Shown piece by piece: positions 21,401-29,340 of a stretch of 51,203 nt of DNA. The stretch lies in the IMG/VR virus record IMGVR_UViG_3300042868_000678, positions 1 to 51,203 of that record, one strand, 5' to 3'. The stretch's first letter is position 1; every line of letters starts with the position of its first letter. The translations under genes and the position numbers were made by a program. Source of the stretch: a virus. Under the pieces are notes generated by a model that searched no databases, was not told where the DNA came from, and worked only from the letters and a program-made list of their open reading frames with translations.

Positions 21401-23454
21401 TCTTGTACAGCTTCTTTATTAGGTTTGTTTTCTTTAATGATACTTTGTAATATGTCTTGTGTATTAACCCCTGCTGTGAACAATAGATTATTTACCTCAG
21501 GAATACGTAAGTCATAACTACCCACCTTAGCTAAAGAATACACCATTTTATCTAAGATCTCTGATGTATAGCCAGGTTGATTACCATACTTTCTACCCAA
21601 TGAATCATATAGGTCATCAATATTTTTAGTAATCCTTGTAATGTTTGTAAGTCTCTTTAAGAAGTCTTCTCTAGTTTCACCAGCATTTACAATACCATTT
21701 GTAATTAACTCTTGGAATCCTTCTTCTGTAGATGACTGTTGAGAATAATAAGATAACTCTTCTCCAACAGATCCCACCTTACCATATTTAACTCTTGGCA
21801 TAATGTAAGATAGAGTAAAGTCATTCTCAAAATCTTTCTCTGAAACCTTATCATTATTTACAATAGCTTGTTGTCTAGCCTTTTGAGAACCAATACCAAT
21901 ACCAATATATCTAGCATAGTCTCCAAGTACATTTTCAATATTGCTTTGATTCAAAGCACCTAGAGCTATATCTGTATTAGCTCTTCTTTGACCACCTGTA
22001 CCTAATAGTCCTTGTTCTCTAATAGTTCCTCTTGCCTGTTGTAATCCACCAGACAAGCCACCAATTAAGATGCTCTCTAAACCTTCTTTAGTAGAGATGG
22101 CATCATCTACACCCTTACCAAGTACGTTACCCATAACACCACTTAAGCTAGTTAAGAAGTCTTGAGTTCCTTGTCTGTTTCTAAAGGCTCTGTTGAAGTA
22201 ATCATTTGTACCTACTTGGATGGCAAACTGTGCACCTTCTTCAAATGCTTCTGTAGGAGCAAAGAATAGTTTAGAAACATCCTTTGATCTTTGTAACACT
22301 TTTCCAAACTTAGTAGAGGGAACCACTTCTGTGAAAGCAGCACCTTGTCCTTTCTTTTCAATCTGATTAAGTAACAACTTATCAGCTCTGTTAGAAGAAC
22401 CTAATATCTTTGGAAGTTGAATATAGTTTGTACCAGTTAATAATAAAGTATTCATTCCCCAAGTGAAGTTACCAACATTGTTTGAGTAATCATCAATCTC
22501 ATCTAAGTCAGCACCTGTAGGATTCTTACCATATTTTTGAACATATTGTTCTATTGCCTTTTGTCTAAAGTCATTTGTATTTTGTAAAGCCTCCAAGGAA
22601 GCTTCACCAAACGTACCCATTGTAGAAGCAATGATTCTATCAGGGTCACTTAGTATTTTAGCTACAGGAGTCTTTAAATATTTCTGTGCTACAGAATTAA
22701 CTGCACCATCAAATGCAGCAAATTGATTTACCTTTGGTACAGCTACCATTGCTTCCTCAGCAGCAGTAACTGCTTCTAGTCCACGACCTGCTCTAACAAG
22801 AGTATTTGTCTTACCCATTACATTTAGTAACTTAGTCCAAGCCACACCACCCCCTATAGCACCCACTGTATATCCTAAGTTTTTTATCAACTTGTCTGAG
22901 AAGAAGTTAGCAGTCCATATATTATCAGGAGACCACCAATCAGCATCTCTTTCTTTAGCTGTGTAATAGTTAGGAGCAACATCTTCCAATCCTGTAATAA
23001 ACGTTTTATCCATGTCTCTAGTAACATCATTATTATAGAGATTAGAAAACTTACCATTCTTTATAGCAGAACCAGCACCATATAAAAATCCAGCAGTACC
23101 AGCAACAAAAGAAGCTGCAGCAGTGCCTGCCATTTTAATAGCACCATTCTTAAACTTATCTACACTAGACTGTTGTTGACCATACATCTCTTCAAGGTTT
23201 TCACCAGATCTAACAGCAGCATATCTCTCACCACTATAAATATTTGCTGATGGAATAGCTTCTCTACCCTTTGGTTTATCACCTGCATAAGCAGCTTGTA
23301 AAAATAAATCAGTTACAGAAGGAGTAGGTAGTTTAGCTGTCTTTACAGCACCCCCATCACCAAGTACAGGTGTAGTTGGAAAACCTTCAATTGTACCACC
23401 AAGGTTGACAATCTTTGGCTTTGGTCCAAATGTATCTAATGTATTATCTTCCAT
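12454..23454 (-). CDS. Giant virion RNA polymerase polyprotein, DFDID motif (3666 aa)
   Basis: This is the largest gene of the window. Residues 2864-2868 are DFDID within GSDFDIDKLNLYL, the metal-binding catalytic loop described for the virion RNA polymerase of the crAss-like phage phi14:2, a single-chain enzyme related to YonO and eukaryotic RNA-dependent polymerases. The flanking region (VQVPVTMWEKAGE, GKTIVVPSEITTKAG) would be the barrel core. In this group the polymerase is packaged, injected, and transcribes early genes. Near the N-terminus are glycine/alanine-rich hydrophobic segments at about 107-132 and 189-213, typical of ejected proteins. Residues 1564-1568 are HEIFE, a degenerate zincin-like motif. 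At 3666 residues it is longer than I recall for phi14:2 (about 2200), so it probably includes extra cargo domains and may be cleaved. The polymerase call is firm; domain limits are approximate. Confidence 0.85.
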   Translation of the reverse strand: MEDNTLDTFGPKPKIVNLGGTIEGFPTTPVLGDGGAVKTAKLPTPSVTDLFLQAAYAGDKPKGREAIPSANIYSGERYAAVRSGENLEEMYGQQQSSVDKFKNGAIKMAGTAAASFVAGTAGFLYGAGSAIKNGKFSNLYNNDVTRDMDKTFITGLEDVAPNYYTAKERDADWWSPDNIWTANFFSDKLIKNLGYTVGAIGGGVAWTKLLNVMGKTNTLVRAGRGLEAVTAAEEAMVAVPKVNQFAAFDGAVNSVAQKYLKTPVAKILSDPDRIIASTMGTFGEASLEALQNTNDFRQKAIEQYVQKYGKNPTGADLDEIDDYSNNVGNFTWGMNTLLLTGTNYIQLPKILGSSNRADKLLLNQIEKKGQGAAFTEVVPSTKFGKVLQRSKDVSKLFFAPTEAFEEGAQFAIQVGTNDYFNRAFRNRQGTQDFLTSLSGVMGNVLGKGVDDAISTKEGLESILIGGLSGGLQQARGTIREQGLLGTGGQRRANTDIALGALNQSNIENVLGDYARYIGIGIGSQKARQQAIVNNDKVSEKDFENDFTLSYIMPRVKYGKVGSVGEELSYYSQQSSTEEGFQELITNGIVNAGETREDFLKRLTNITRITKNIDDLYDSLGRKYGNQPGYTSEILDKMVYSLAKVGSYDLRIPEVNNLLFTAGVNTQDILQSIIKENKPNKEAVQESLKQINEMDVTSETKDDLKTALSDIIELGLRRKLFIDEYDAIKSKPTDFQFKPDVEFGATGEVPVTVIEEEEDVTSEGEFFPIQTERKLEVGKEYFLKQPVRKQDNTLTLAPKIKVLSQTLGGEYEVQLPRGDVRFLTPEDFATIDLADEGAASPELKDIMDAAIDNVLSTPEFAGVTLPEGEDKLVYINSLDNAQLIDAVETEFNTLSETYLKEQADLQANREKMNAVADKIKSAQTDIAATSGVVPTGNNDEDLMNTPSPKETPKKDASILFTSSTSASVDWEKVLAPNITRYNEFINKVKTFKNKKNIKAIVVTQKQEAALGLAGLGELSFREGNFDTALLNDPIYGFIGLVFVEDKKGERQFVDKNGNPIGKVGEQVELNKVVFTGMPAAKLDNSKGEPRNRAGQEEQAALELAAYEVYRKDLREAAEEEYPIFNFTPSRGIANTDDVKKSVGGVLIPENQIATQQVLTVVTKEGIDHIDGITYKFPNGRPVFQNQDTLEYLNNSNLTKDQASAVYNVLKAMSNEAKQQIAAKKPVKFNEIYKRFLQGVTFYTNADAVAKGVGEGSGNRIYIEGSILHIGSNTYDFANIEKQEIPIISDLQGVFHNVNSFTVNLGLGEPFIEFYVDAAGKLAQRSWKNYQSYLLASKNPDGSGRIAPLTTTVAKPTEAVPYTHKQKYIILNGLELPKQSVAKPAEAGVETYKSNVGAITYKVTTDSKGDFTVELVGENPNIQKIVDNPQLMAVATQQLKDLGKYDELDQPIETAAKFAVEFITAKLVKDRVEVAPVEEKAEQAEQPKNINIGDAEYRRIGRTDVDRISDAELALFKEWHAKNAKNIPYQVLENVIKINNTEKAWGAFENGVAKFFKGAQRGTEYHEIFEGIWKGFLSQGEQQSILDEFKAQTGSFLDRESGRRIDYANATDQQAKERIADDFAEFRLGKLPARNLTEKIKNFFKAIMDFFKSFVNKPTLKEDLFKAINTGEFADRTLPETVKNQAAEYRKIEGVNAKQTNEFVQDITARVFGEIFANNSSLFNIEDITAFDLFNRIREKYIQNNVIGDNPVTQISENQYAKLVERTKEFLKTYRIEFDEDSRVTVNDDGANRKDYAAEAFTVNFKKSSPYAVKLLIGTLIKTKGLSREADTSSIGGLKLLPFNQAFTTLMNRLSNTRSIPEFVSKLHELAKENSDYIRLFERLGGNLTTGKIDFNSYKPHDIRLFTNFYQVFTKQRPDALAMFMDGNNVYTAPANQASAIAATRSEWIENMKTKAEQPGSIISFNGKVYKVKKEDYNIKLPQDKIEFLAQLGIEFPMAVYNKVKNKKAFGDAVSGIKIGLSKTDELMSFGGRKLGIRTQLNELAKLYTVAASPAEDSTYFGVDGNRIQSDTDANYPSLLEYVFNSSDTLKELKQNMPQLNDVFSINSQVLKLGGNFFDKEGNRIAEIKLQYIQGVKDVVDNEGKTTSSLSIGDRYITEMNQNLDGRYYVLIPADSSREWMMNLGNTIAYTDVAAGNADKLFTDTFLGYLKDEIKLAQDSTNRAKLRNVGDKATELRFLKDMLPANLLKKINTLIEKRASEAEINNFIAKNRKDKEEQPGLDSSILKSLNDTVTKTRQNLVETQKVIASKQAGSFLMPELENRFTEKAGLNKLALADQDVNNVIKFANANYMINNVEFHKILFGDPYQFKIEGNQLDETKRIKSFLSPRRITVNSDEFNNLFNSEYNTVAGVQLTSEDYGYHEHKNFAKTFTAADVEVTDSFYPKTNEADAASWIMDGAFKEVKLKNGQWSDEAEVWHQWQMAYTRQNVPGYKYKSEALRKHDEALIEQSEPKNFIEELKPIVSGNKFGKTNFDLVLDKFSQMPLYYKAIKGTNLGKLYEKMFKEGYDYAVVVSGRKVGAEKLHKLYNEDGNFNEEAFNNTINVGWDAYGIQVENSYDKDSKQTLGSQLTKLATVDLYSDGKANNEAAKKAVEKNTEVLKEMLLNGYQELLRKLSIEDLGDNFVVKDKTVVADTLRQEMLKRKMSENGIDSISIDPEIGEFYIPFEASTNYIQIKSILYSIVDKSIVSPKVNGFPAVQVPVTMWEKAGESRGEGLKKSALKFYSKEDPYMEVYLPAWFKKQLPQGKTDEELIELLKDSEILKGIGFRIPTQGLNSAEVFRIKGFLPEFMGKTIVVPSEITTKAGSDFDIDKLNLYLKNIYVTPSGEIKSVPFFGYGDQAKEAIKKFIFEEDIKAMLDINSEISGSRIDDYGTLADKLYKQSLENEYFRSLETLLTLPDNFDRLTSPNTDTTLKEIAGNLDTLRGEDEGDIKNRLLDRNYMTNQRHAFLTGKRWIGIAAVNITGNSLAQKTDVFVENPQTEMALSHNKFKDGGFEHISLSGMKDQSEEPKYISDKLSMYANAFVDIAKDPYIMKIIYSNRVVGTFMLLERAGVPMKTVAMFMNQPIIREHIKNLDANGAPRYAISNADYIKQAKINFPASTKAIQAATVAEGNFEDNISSYAKDTMNETQNAEQHKILNEFLSYVTLADENFNFTQAINYDTSTFRNADDFYRKEMMTDRAQNKGAISSPQKVLDSSFLGTEKTVLDQSNSALGAILKFNQPEFRGVLENTIQQYAEKFYMAKDTFNRVAEKATASLLDYIIQTGRKNALNISELSFGPGSVAVKLEEDKQKYPNVQILQDLVVVSAERPNSPKTIKLKANTKEAYDENMYIGMMRELRDNPNTNQLFKDLIKVAIIQGTYQSAVSIKNIVPIEDYSTEVKDIVNTAVVDTNVQEFAKNNWFQRNNWKNPDITPAIAPYIDEESITELGEFKNEIVSQYKFTGFVEIPEVGIGENDKLVLSVGERSKAAGYDMITIPRIITTKYGEMIDFMTGKTITRAGYAELKAKGDPIIGQMFGYQKVKFISGEALRTYQGKFVFKMVNLYGDGQFISEYYKFNKPSELDNNTGKVTDEIPNSEIIKYFTGIVENEVNSQPETETDLSTKDFKCKF
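14851..14865 (-). other. Codons for the RNA polymerase catalytic triad DFDID
   Basis: Minus-strand codons GAC TTT GAC ATA GAT encode D2864, D2866 and D2868 of the giant protein. In crAss-like virion RNA polymerases these aspartates hold the catalytic Mg ions. All three are intact, which suggests an active enzyme. Confidence 0.85.
18751..18765 (-). other. Codons for degenerate zincin-like motif HEIFE
   Basis: H1564-E1565-I-F-E1568 in the giant protein is an HExxH pattern with the second His replaced by Glu. About 55 residues later, AKERIADDFAEF supplies a glutamate at a spacing loosely like a gluzincin third ligand. The fold is an inference. Confidence 0.4.
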
Positions 23455-23459
23455 TTATA

Positions 23460-26234
23460 TTATTGTTGAGTTAAGAGAGCTTGGATAAACTGTGGATTTA
23501 CACCATTAAATCCATTGATAATTGTTCTTATATCTGGCATACCAGGTAAGTTCTTTATACCTGAGTTTACACCATCAGTAACAAAAATGTGTGGATAGTA
23601 CAATCCATTTTTATATGAGATGTTAGCTTTTGCATCATACACACTGTTCTTACTTAAATTTTTAAAACTATTTTTTTCAAAGTAAGCATCACCACTTAAG
23701 TATGTTTGCTTTTCTTTAGGATCACCAATAGAAGTTTTATCACCAGTTGCTTGAATATACATTTTAAGATTTGTAATATCTTGTGGTTCAAATAAAGTAG
23801 AATAGTCAATGTTAAGTCTAGTTGCTTCATTTTGAGATATAACCATACCTCCTAATCTACTCACACCATCTCCACCATATGCTACAATTTCTACCATAGG
23901 TTTGTCTCCTGACATTGGACTAATTTGTGCTTCATAAGTAACATCTTTACCACCAACGTTGCTAACAAACCCATTAAAGTCAGCAGAAGAGTTTTTTCCC
24001 TTTGTATTATAATCACCAGCAAATCTTACTAAATTATCCACTGTAACTTTATCATCACCAGCATCTCCAGTTATCAATCCTTTCTTAAGACTTGGTCTTT
24101 CATAATAATACTTTTTAAGAGCCTCTGCTTGTAATTTTAATGTTGAACCATAATCATCTCCAAATTTATTAACTATCTTATTTACTTGAGACAAATCAAT
24201 TTTTGGTATTGCACCAACTCCTGGAACTCCTGGTATTCCACCAAGTGAGTTAACTGCTATGTTACCATACATCTTTGCAGATCTTGTAAGACCAGTTGCT
24301 AAATCAGGAGCATCTCCATATTGTAACAACGCAAGAGAAAGTAAATCACCTTTACCTTTTTCATTTAATCTAGTCTCAGCTCTCTTTGCTGCTTCTCTTG
24401 CAGTTTTATCATTTAAGAAACCAAGTGAAGAAGAGTTACCTTTTAAATAAACTGCTATATCATAAAGATCATCTGGAGTGGCTACAACTGGTTTACCATT
24501 AACAATACCACCTACAGATTTTATACCATCTAATAAAAACTCTTGACTTACATTTTTATTAGGTGACTTAGCTTGTGCATCTTGAAGAGCTTTTGATTTT
24601 ACAGCATTCAATACACTGTAGTTTGTCTTTGTAGCTTTATATAATTCATATGCATCTTGAAGATCAGGATTGTTCTCCCTTTCTTTAGCATTCATATTAT
24701 TATAAGCAATGTCAGTTTTGTTACCAAACCTAGCTCTAAACGCTTCAGGAGTTTCTTTAGTTTTAGCTGCTAAAGTATCAATTATAGTTTTAATAGCTTC
24801 ATCTGGATTACGACCATTTGCTAACATTGAATTATAAGTAGCTTGATTTGCAGGTACTTTAGATAGAGCTGCACTCCAAATAAAGTTATCAGATGCATTT
24901 ATATAGTTATTTGCAGCATCACCTAACTCTGATTCAAAGCCATAAACTATATCACGATCTCCTGGTTTATCAGCTTCTTCAAATCCATCATCTGTAATAA
25001 CAGTTCCATCACTACTCACTCTTGTACCTTTACCACCTTTTGATTTACTAAGAAGAACTTGTAAAGCTCTATCCTTTGCCTTCTCCTCAACACTTGTTTT
25101 TAATGATGTCATTTTAAAGTTCATCTCAGTAACAAAGTTTCTTTGATCTTGAGCTTCTTGTTGAAGTTTAAAATTATATTCAGCACCTGGATTGGCCATT
25201 GATAGTTCCTTAGTTTTCATCTCACCAAACATTGTGGTGAATCTACTTTTAACATCATCCTTATATAATAAAGATCTGACAGCATCTGGATTATCCTGAG
25301 CTACAGAAACTATTTCATCATATTGACTTCTTACATTATTCTTCTTTAATTCAAGTTGATCTATTTGAGCTTGGACATTCTTACCTGTACCTTTTTGTAA
25401 AGCTAATTCCTCAATTGCATTATCATACTTAGAAATAATGTTTTCTTTTTGTAAGTTGATTTTTTGAGTTAGCATCTCTGGAGAATAACCTCTATATTCA
25501 TATTGACCTGATATATCTAATTGCTGACTCACTCTACTATCAGAAAAGATTTGTTCTATAGTTTGTTTTACCTTCTCTGGAAATCTACCTTCCTGCTCTA
25601 GTCTTTTCATCACTGGAGAATAGATAGGTTTACCTTTTTCATCAACTTTTATATTACCATTTGCATCTGTTTCATAAACCATATCTGTTGTAAAATTATC
25701 AGGCTTTATAGAATCAAATGTTTCTTTAGCAAACTTCTGTACATCAAAATAAGGGATATAACCTGCTGAAAACTTTTGACCAGCTTTATCAGAAGACAAC
25801 CAACTGTTAGCTTTCTTATTGAAATAATCAACATTAGCTGGACTTGACTTACCTTCATCTACATCCTTTTGTAACTTAGATAGTTCTTTTCTATAATTGG
25901 CTGTAGAGTATACAGCATTCTGAACTGTAGGGTCTTTGATAACTTGAGTAGCCATACCTCCCACAGAGTTAACTAATTGCTGATTAGAGAAGTCTCCTGC
26001 TGCAACAGTCTTTAATCTACTACCCAAGTCATTTAGCTTGGACTGTAGATACTTTTTGTCAGCATCATTGACAACGTCCATGCCAGCAATATTATCTACA
26101 TATCCCTGAATTTTTTGCACACCTTGGTCATACTGTTGTTGCTTTTGAGTGCCAACAGTGACCATTGCTTCTATCAAAGGGGCCTTTGATACGTATGGGT
26201 TAAAGGTTGATATTTGATCTGTAAACGATGCCAT
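23460..26234 (-). CDS. Cargo/ejection-type structural protein (924 aa)
   Basis: The protein begins MASFTDQISTFNPYVSKAPL and continues with a helical, Gln/Lys-rich N-terminal region (YDQGVQKIQGYVDNIAGMDV, then QSKLNDLGSRLKTVAAGDFS) that I recognise as a conserved N-terminus of crAss-like cargo proteins encoded just before the giant polymerase. Long stretches at residues about 250-400 are predicted by eye to be coiled coil. The C-terminal third is more mixed, with beta-like segments. No catalytic motif was seen. It sits five bases upstream of the giant polymerase gene, so the two are probably co-translated and packaged together in the tail or capsid lumen. The exact role (scaffold for cargo, or tail-tube plug) cannot be decided from sequence. 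Confidence 0.65.
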   Translation of the reverse strand: MASFTDQISTFNPYVSKAPLIEAMVTVGTQKQQQYDQGVQKIQGYVDNIAGMDVVNDADKKYLQSKLNDLGSRLKTVAAGDFSNQQLVNSVGGMATQVIKDPTVQNAVYSTANYRKELSKLQKDVDEGKSSPANVDYFNKKANSWLSSDKAGQKFSAGYIPYFDVQKFAKETFDSIKPDNFTTDMVYETDANGNIKVDEKGKPIYSPVMKRLEQEGRFPEKVKQTIEQIFSDSRVSQQLDISGQYEYRGYSPEMLTQKINLQKENIISKYDNAIEELALQKGTGKNVQAQIDQLELKKNNVRSQYDEIVSVAQDNPDAVRSLLYKDDVKSRFTTMFGEMKTKELSMANPGAEYNFKLQQEAQDQRNFVTEMNFKMTSLKTSVEEKAKDRALQVLLSKSKGGKGTRVSSDGTVITDDGFEEADKPGDRDIVYGFESELGDAANNYINASDNFIWSAALSKVPANQATYNSMLANGRNPDEAIKTIIDTLAAKTKETPEAFRARFGNKTDIAYNNMNAKERENNPDLQDAYELYKATKTNYSVLNAVKSKALQDAQAKSPNKNVSQEFLLDGIKSVGGIVNGKPVVATPDDLYDIAVYLKGNSSSLGFLNDKTAREAAKRAETRLNEKGKGDLLSLALLQYGDAPDLATGLTRSAKMYGNIAVNSLGGIPGVPGVGAIPKIDLSQVNKIVNKFGDDYGSTLKLQAEALKKYYYERPSLKKGLITGDAGDDKVTVDNLVRFAGDYNTKGKNSSADFNGFVSNVGGKDVTYEAQISPMSGDKPMVEIVAYGGDGVSRLGGMVISQNEATRLNIDYSTLFEPQDITNLKMYIQATGDKTSIGDPKEKQTYLSGDAYFEKNSFKNLSKNSVYDAKANISYKNGLYYPHIFVTDGVNSGIKNLPGMPDIRTIINGFNGVNPQFIQALLTQQ

Positions 26235-26238
26235 AATA

Positions 26239-26270
26239 CAAAATTAATTTAAAATATTAGAATTACCAAG
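26239..26270 (-). promoter_or_regulatory. Possible promoter close to the start of the 924-aa gene
   Basis: On the minus strand CTTG (26270-26267; TTTG expected) is followed after 20 nt by TAATTTTG (26246-26239), a full match to TAnnTTTG. It ends only four bases before the ATG, so a transcript would be leaderless or nearly so. The sequence is AT-rich and could match by chance. Confidence 0.3.
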
Positions 26271-26316
26271 AGTAATAACATTTTTTGGTAAATCACTATA
26301 ACTTAATTAGTTATAG
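26263..26316 (-). other. Two inverted repeats after the 1003-aa gene
   Basis: CTATAACT (26296-26303) and AGTTATAG (26309-26316) form an 8-bp stem that includes the TAA stop of the 1003-residue gene. TTACCAA (26263-26269) pairs with TTGGTAA (26285-26291). Neither has a clean U-tract on the minus strand, so they may attenuate or shape the message rather than terminate it. Confidence 0.35.
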
Positions 26317-29300
26317 ATTTTTTAAAGCTTGAACAATAGAACCATTTCTGCTTGTCTTAGAAGTTCTGGTTCTTTCCTTACTTCCTGTAATATTGCCAGT
26401 TTTATCTCTACTAACAATTCTCTCATATAGGTCTTTTATTTTACTTTTATCTAAGTTTGATAAACCTTCTATGCCAACTCCTTCAGGTATATTAAACTGA
26501 GCAGGAGCATTAGTGTTGTAAGCTACACCACTTGGAGAGAATCTGTAGTTGTACATGTTCTCATAAACGTTAAGTGTTTGATTCTCAAGCTTGTTCTGAG
26601 CAGTTTTATTAGCAATAGATTTAAGAGCTTCAAGAGCTTGAGCTCTAGTGTTAGATTTAGCTTGGGCCTGTCTAACGTATTGTTGATCAAGGATTTGTAA
26701 GTTTTTCAACTGAGCATCATTTAACAAAGCTCTGTTTCTATTGTAAGTACTCATCTTGTTAGCTTGATTGACTCTGCTTTGTTCTCCCAATACTCTGTTC
26801 TTAGCTTCTAATGACTGAGCCATAATCTGTGCTTGGGCTGCTGGATTTGAACCTGCAGCTCTGATGGCAGCTCTAGACTGAGAGTCAATAGCATTAATCT
26901 GATCATTAAAAGAAATGTCATATGGAGTATCTAACATTGGCTGGAAGGTTTGAGCCTGTACAGGTTCTAACTGATTGGTAGCCATTGCATAATATTCAGG
27001 ATATATCTCTTCAGGGTCAAGACCTAATTTAGTTCTAGGTCTTAAGAATGGAGCAATGTTTGACAAAGCCATTTGACCTAACCCTTTCCAATCAAAACCT
27101 TTTCCTTTGTCTGCAGCTTCTTCAGCTACATCAGGAAGTAAGTTATTACTTGTACTTAACTTATCACCAGTCACTGTAACTGTAGGAAGAGTTGTATTCA
27201 TTGAACTATATCCTGGTTGATAAGGTATTTGAGTATATTCATCTCTTGTAGGAACTCCACTTAATGCTGAAGACACAACATTGTTTACAATATCTCTTCC
27301 TGTAGGGCCAGGATATAAATCAGGAGCATCTGAAAATGGTGTACCACTATATGGAACATTAGTTCCTTTTTGTGCTATCATACGAGGATCTTTTTCTTTT
27401 ACTAATTTGCCTTGTGCTAACTCATCACTTTTAACACCTAACTCACTAGCTGTATCAAGAATAGCATTCTGAACAGCTGCTAAGTTTTGTTTTAAAATAG
27501 CTGCACTTCTTAATTTCATGTTGGCTCCCATAAGTTGAGCTTGACTTGTATTCATTTTCAATTGATCAAACCCACTATTTCCTGTAGTCATATCAGCTCT
27601 TTCTGTAGCTTTTTCTATTAGCTTATTTTGTTTCTTTTCTACATTGCTTATATCTGTAGCAACATGTTTAAACTTCTTACCTTTTGCATCTGCTATACCA
27701 AACTCATCAGCAGCCATTTGTGATAATTTCATATTACCAAATACCACCATGCTGCTATCACGTCCACCATCTTTTAACTTAACTGCTGGTTCACCACCTT
27801 CAACTTCTACACCATTCTCACCAAAGTTAATAGGGATACCACCATTATCATGTGATCTACCTTTGAACATAACTGTCTCACCACCATCTGGTAAGAAAGG
27901 ATTATAAGAAATAGTTTCTGCTTTACCACCTTCAATTACTTCTAAGTCACCATTCATATCTGATGCTTTACCATTTTTAGCTCTAGGATATTTGTCTGTA
28001 TCAAACATCATATTAGTAGATGTCATACGTCCACCATTGTCAAACATTCCACTAGTTACTGCACTTTTTAATTTATTAGCCTGTTTACTATTTTGAACTG
28101 TATCTATTATACCTTTGTTTAACATACCCATGGCTAATCCTGCAAAAGCTTTAGGCATATCTGGTCTACCAGTGTATAATGCTGACGCACTAGGAGGAGT
28201 GTAAGGTACTTGTGCAAGATGACCACCACTTCTTAACATATCTGCATCATAAGGAGGCTTTAACAAATCTTTAACATTGTATTCACCAAACTTAGCAATC
28301 ACTTGTGGATTGTATTCAGGATTCATATATCCACCATGTTCCATAGACTTACTAAACTGACCACTTTGCAATTGATTTTGCCATGCTGCTTGTTGACTAT
28401 TAAGAGCAGATTGATCTTGATACTTTTTTAATTCTCTAGCATCTTTAGCACCACCTAATAAGTTACCTCCAACTTGACCTATTATTTTACCAGCCATACC
28501 ACCAAGAGGACCACCTAACATAGTACCTATAGCTTCACCTGCAGCACCACCAATTTGTGCTTGACCAGAATCTTGGAAGTACTCTCCAAACTCTGCTTTG
28601 GGCATCTTACCACCTTTCTTGTATTGTTTTATATTCTTAGATTCAATTGGTTCATATCCACCATCTGTATAAATATCACCAGGATTGTATGTATTTTGAA
28701 TCTCTGTAGGATTGCCACCAATCATTGTACCATTCTGAGCTGCTAAATAGTTTGTACCTGTACCATAGGGATTACCTAATTGTCCAGGTTGTACTAAAGA
28801 ATCTTCAGGTCTTACATACTTACGCTCAACTTTTTCTCTTGTAGTAGCAGCTTGGCTAGCAAGTCCTGCTAGTTGAGCTGATTGATTAGCCTTCTTGATA
28901 TTTTTCTTTTGTTGACCTATTGCTTGTGCACCACCTATAATTGCTGGTATAGCATTAAGACCAGCCATAGCTGCACCTGCTGCATCAAATCCACCACCAG
29001 CAGCTTTTGCACTACCAAATCCTTCAGGAGGAGGAGTTGCTCCATAACCTGCAGCCATTGTATCATACTGACTTACAGACTTTCCACTCATAGGCATTTG
29101 AAACATTCCTGTATTAGGATTAACTGAACTACCATATTGAGCAATAGGAGGATTACCAAAGTCAGTTAACTGATGTAATTGATCATTAACCATTTTACTA
29201 CCCATAGCAGCTTTCTTAAATGCTTTACCATGAGCTTTCATAAATGCTTTCTCTGATGGATATTTCTTGTAGAATTCCTTCTCAGATTTAACTTTAGCCA

Positions 29301-29322
29301 TCTTTAACATTTGGTCTTTCAT
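26311..29322 (-). CDS. Cargo/ejection-type structural protein with GGI...EVEGGE motif (1003 aa)
   Basis: A Gly-, Ala- and Gln-rich virion protein. Residues 1-45 are lysine-rich and helical. A glycine/alanine-rich, membrane-like stretch (FDAAGAAMAGLNAIPAIIGG) lies at about 110-135, and a second (IGTMLGGPLGGMAGKIIGQV) at about 260-285. At about 488-511 is SHDNGGIPINFGENGVEVEG, a signature I associate with internal cargo proteins of crAss-like and related phages. Residues about 780-930 are Gln/Ala/Asn-rich helices. YKKGG and FGEYFQDSG echo short motifs of the preceding 479-residue protein. No enzyme motif was found. Its place between the muzzle genes and the giant polymerase, and the membrane-active-looking stretches, suggest a protein ejected with the DNA. 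Confidence 0.6.
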   Translation of the reverse strand: MKDQMLKMAKVKSEKEFYKKYPSEKAFMKAHGKAFKKAAMGSKMVNDQLHQLTDFGNPPIAQYGSSVNPNTGMFQMPMSGKSVSQYDTMAAGYGATPPPEGFGSAKAAGGGFDAAGAAMAGLNAIPAIIGGAQAIGQQKKNIKKANQSAQLAGLASQAATTREKVERKYVRPEDSLVQPGQLGNPYGTGTNYLAAQNGTMIGGNPTEIQNTYNPGDIYTDGGYEPIESKNIKQYKKGGKMPKAEFGEYFQDSGQAQIGGAAGEAIGTMLGGPLGGMAGKIIGQVGGNLLGGAKDARELKKYQDQSALNSQQAAWQNQLQSGQFSKSMEHGGYMNPEYNPQVIAKFGEYNVKDLLKPPYDADMLRSGGHLAQVPYTPPSASALYTGRPDMPKAFAGLAMGMLNKGIIDTVQNSKQANKLKSAVTSGMFDNGGRMTSTNMMFDTDKYPRAKNGKASDMNGDLEVIEGGKAETISYNPFLPDGGETVMFKGRSHDNGGIPINFGENGVEVEGGEPAVKLKDGGRDSSMVVFGNMKLSQMAADEFGIADAKGKKFKHVATDISNVEKKQNKLIEKATERADMTTGNSGFDQLKMNTSQAQLMGANMKLRSAAILKQNLAAVQNAILDTASELGVKSDELAQGKLVKEKDPRMIAQKGTNVPYSGTPFSDAPDLYPGPTGRDIVNNVVSSALSGVPTRDEYTQIPYQPGYSSMNTTLPTVTVTGDKLSTSNNLLPDVAEEAADKGKGFDWKGLGQMALSNIAPFLRPRTKLGLDPEEIYPEYYAMATNQLEPVQAQTFQPMLDTPYDISFNDQINAIDSQSRAAIRAAGSNPAAQAQIMAQSLEAKNRVLGEQSRVNQANKMSTYNRNRALLNDAQLKNLQILDQQYVRQAQAKSNTRAQALEALKSIANKTAQNKLENQTLNVYENMYNYRFSPSGVAYNTNAPAQFNIPEGVGIEGLSNLDKSKIKDLYERIVSRDKTGNITGSKERTRTSKTSRNGSIVQALKNL

Positions 29323-29340
29323 ATTATACTATTGTATGAT

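Noticed and set aside
7448-23454. Alternative genetic code (recoded TAG or TGA, as in some crAss-like phages)
   Set aside because: The longest genes read through under the standard code, and TGA is used as a real stop, for example at 49228 and 46525.
8181-24450. Plus-strand frames of 60-142 codons inside the two giant genes and the 924-residue gene
   Set aside because: All lie antisense within long, well-formed minus-strand genes, lack recognisable domains and have no promoter or neighbour on that strand.
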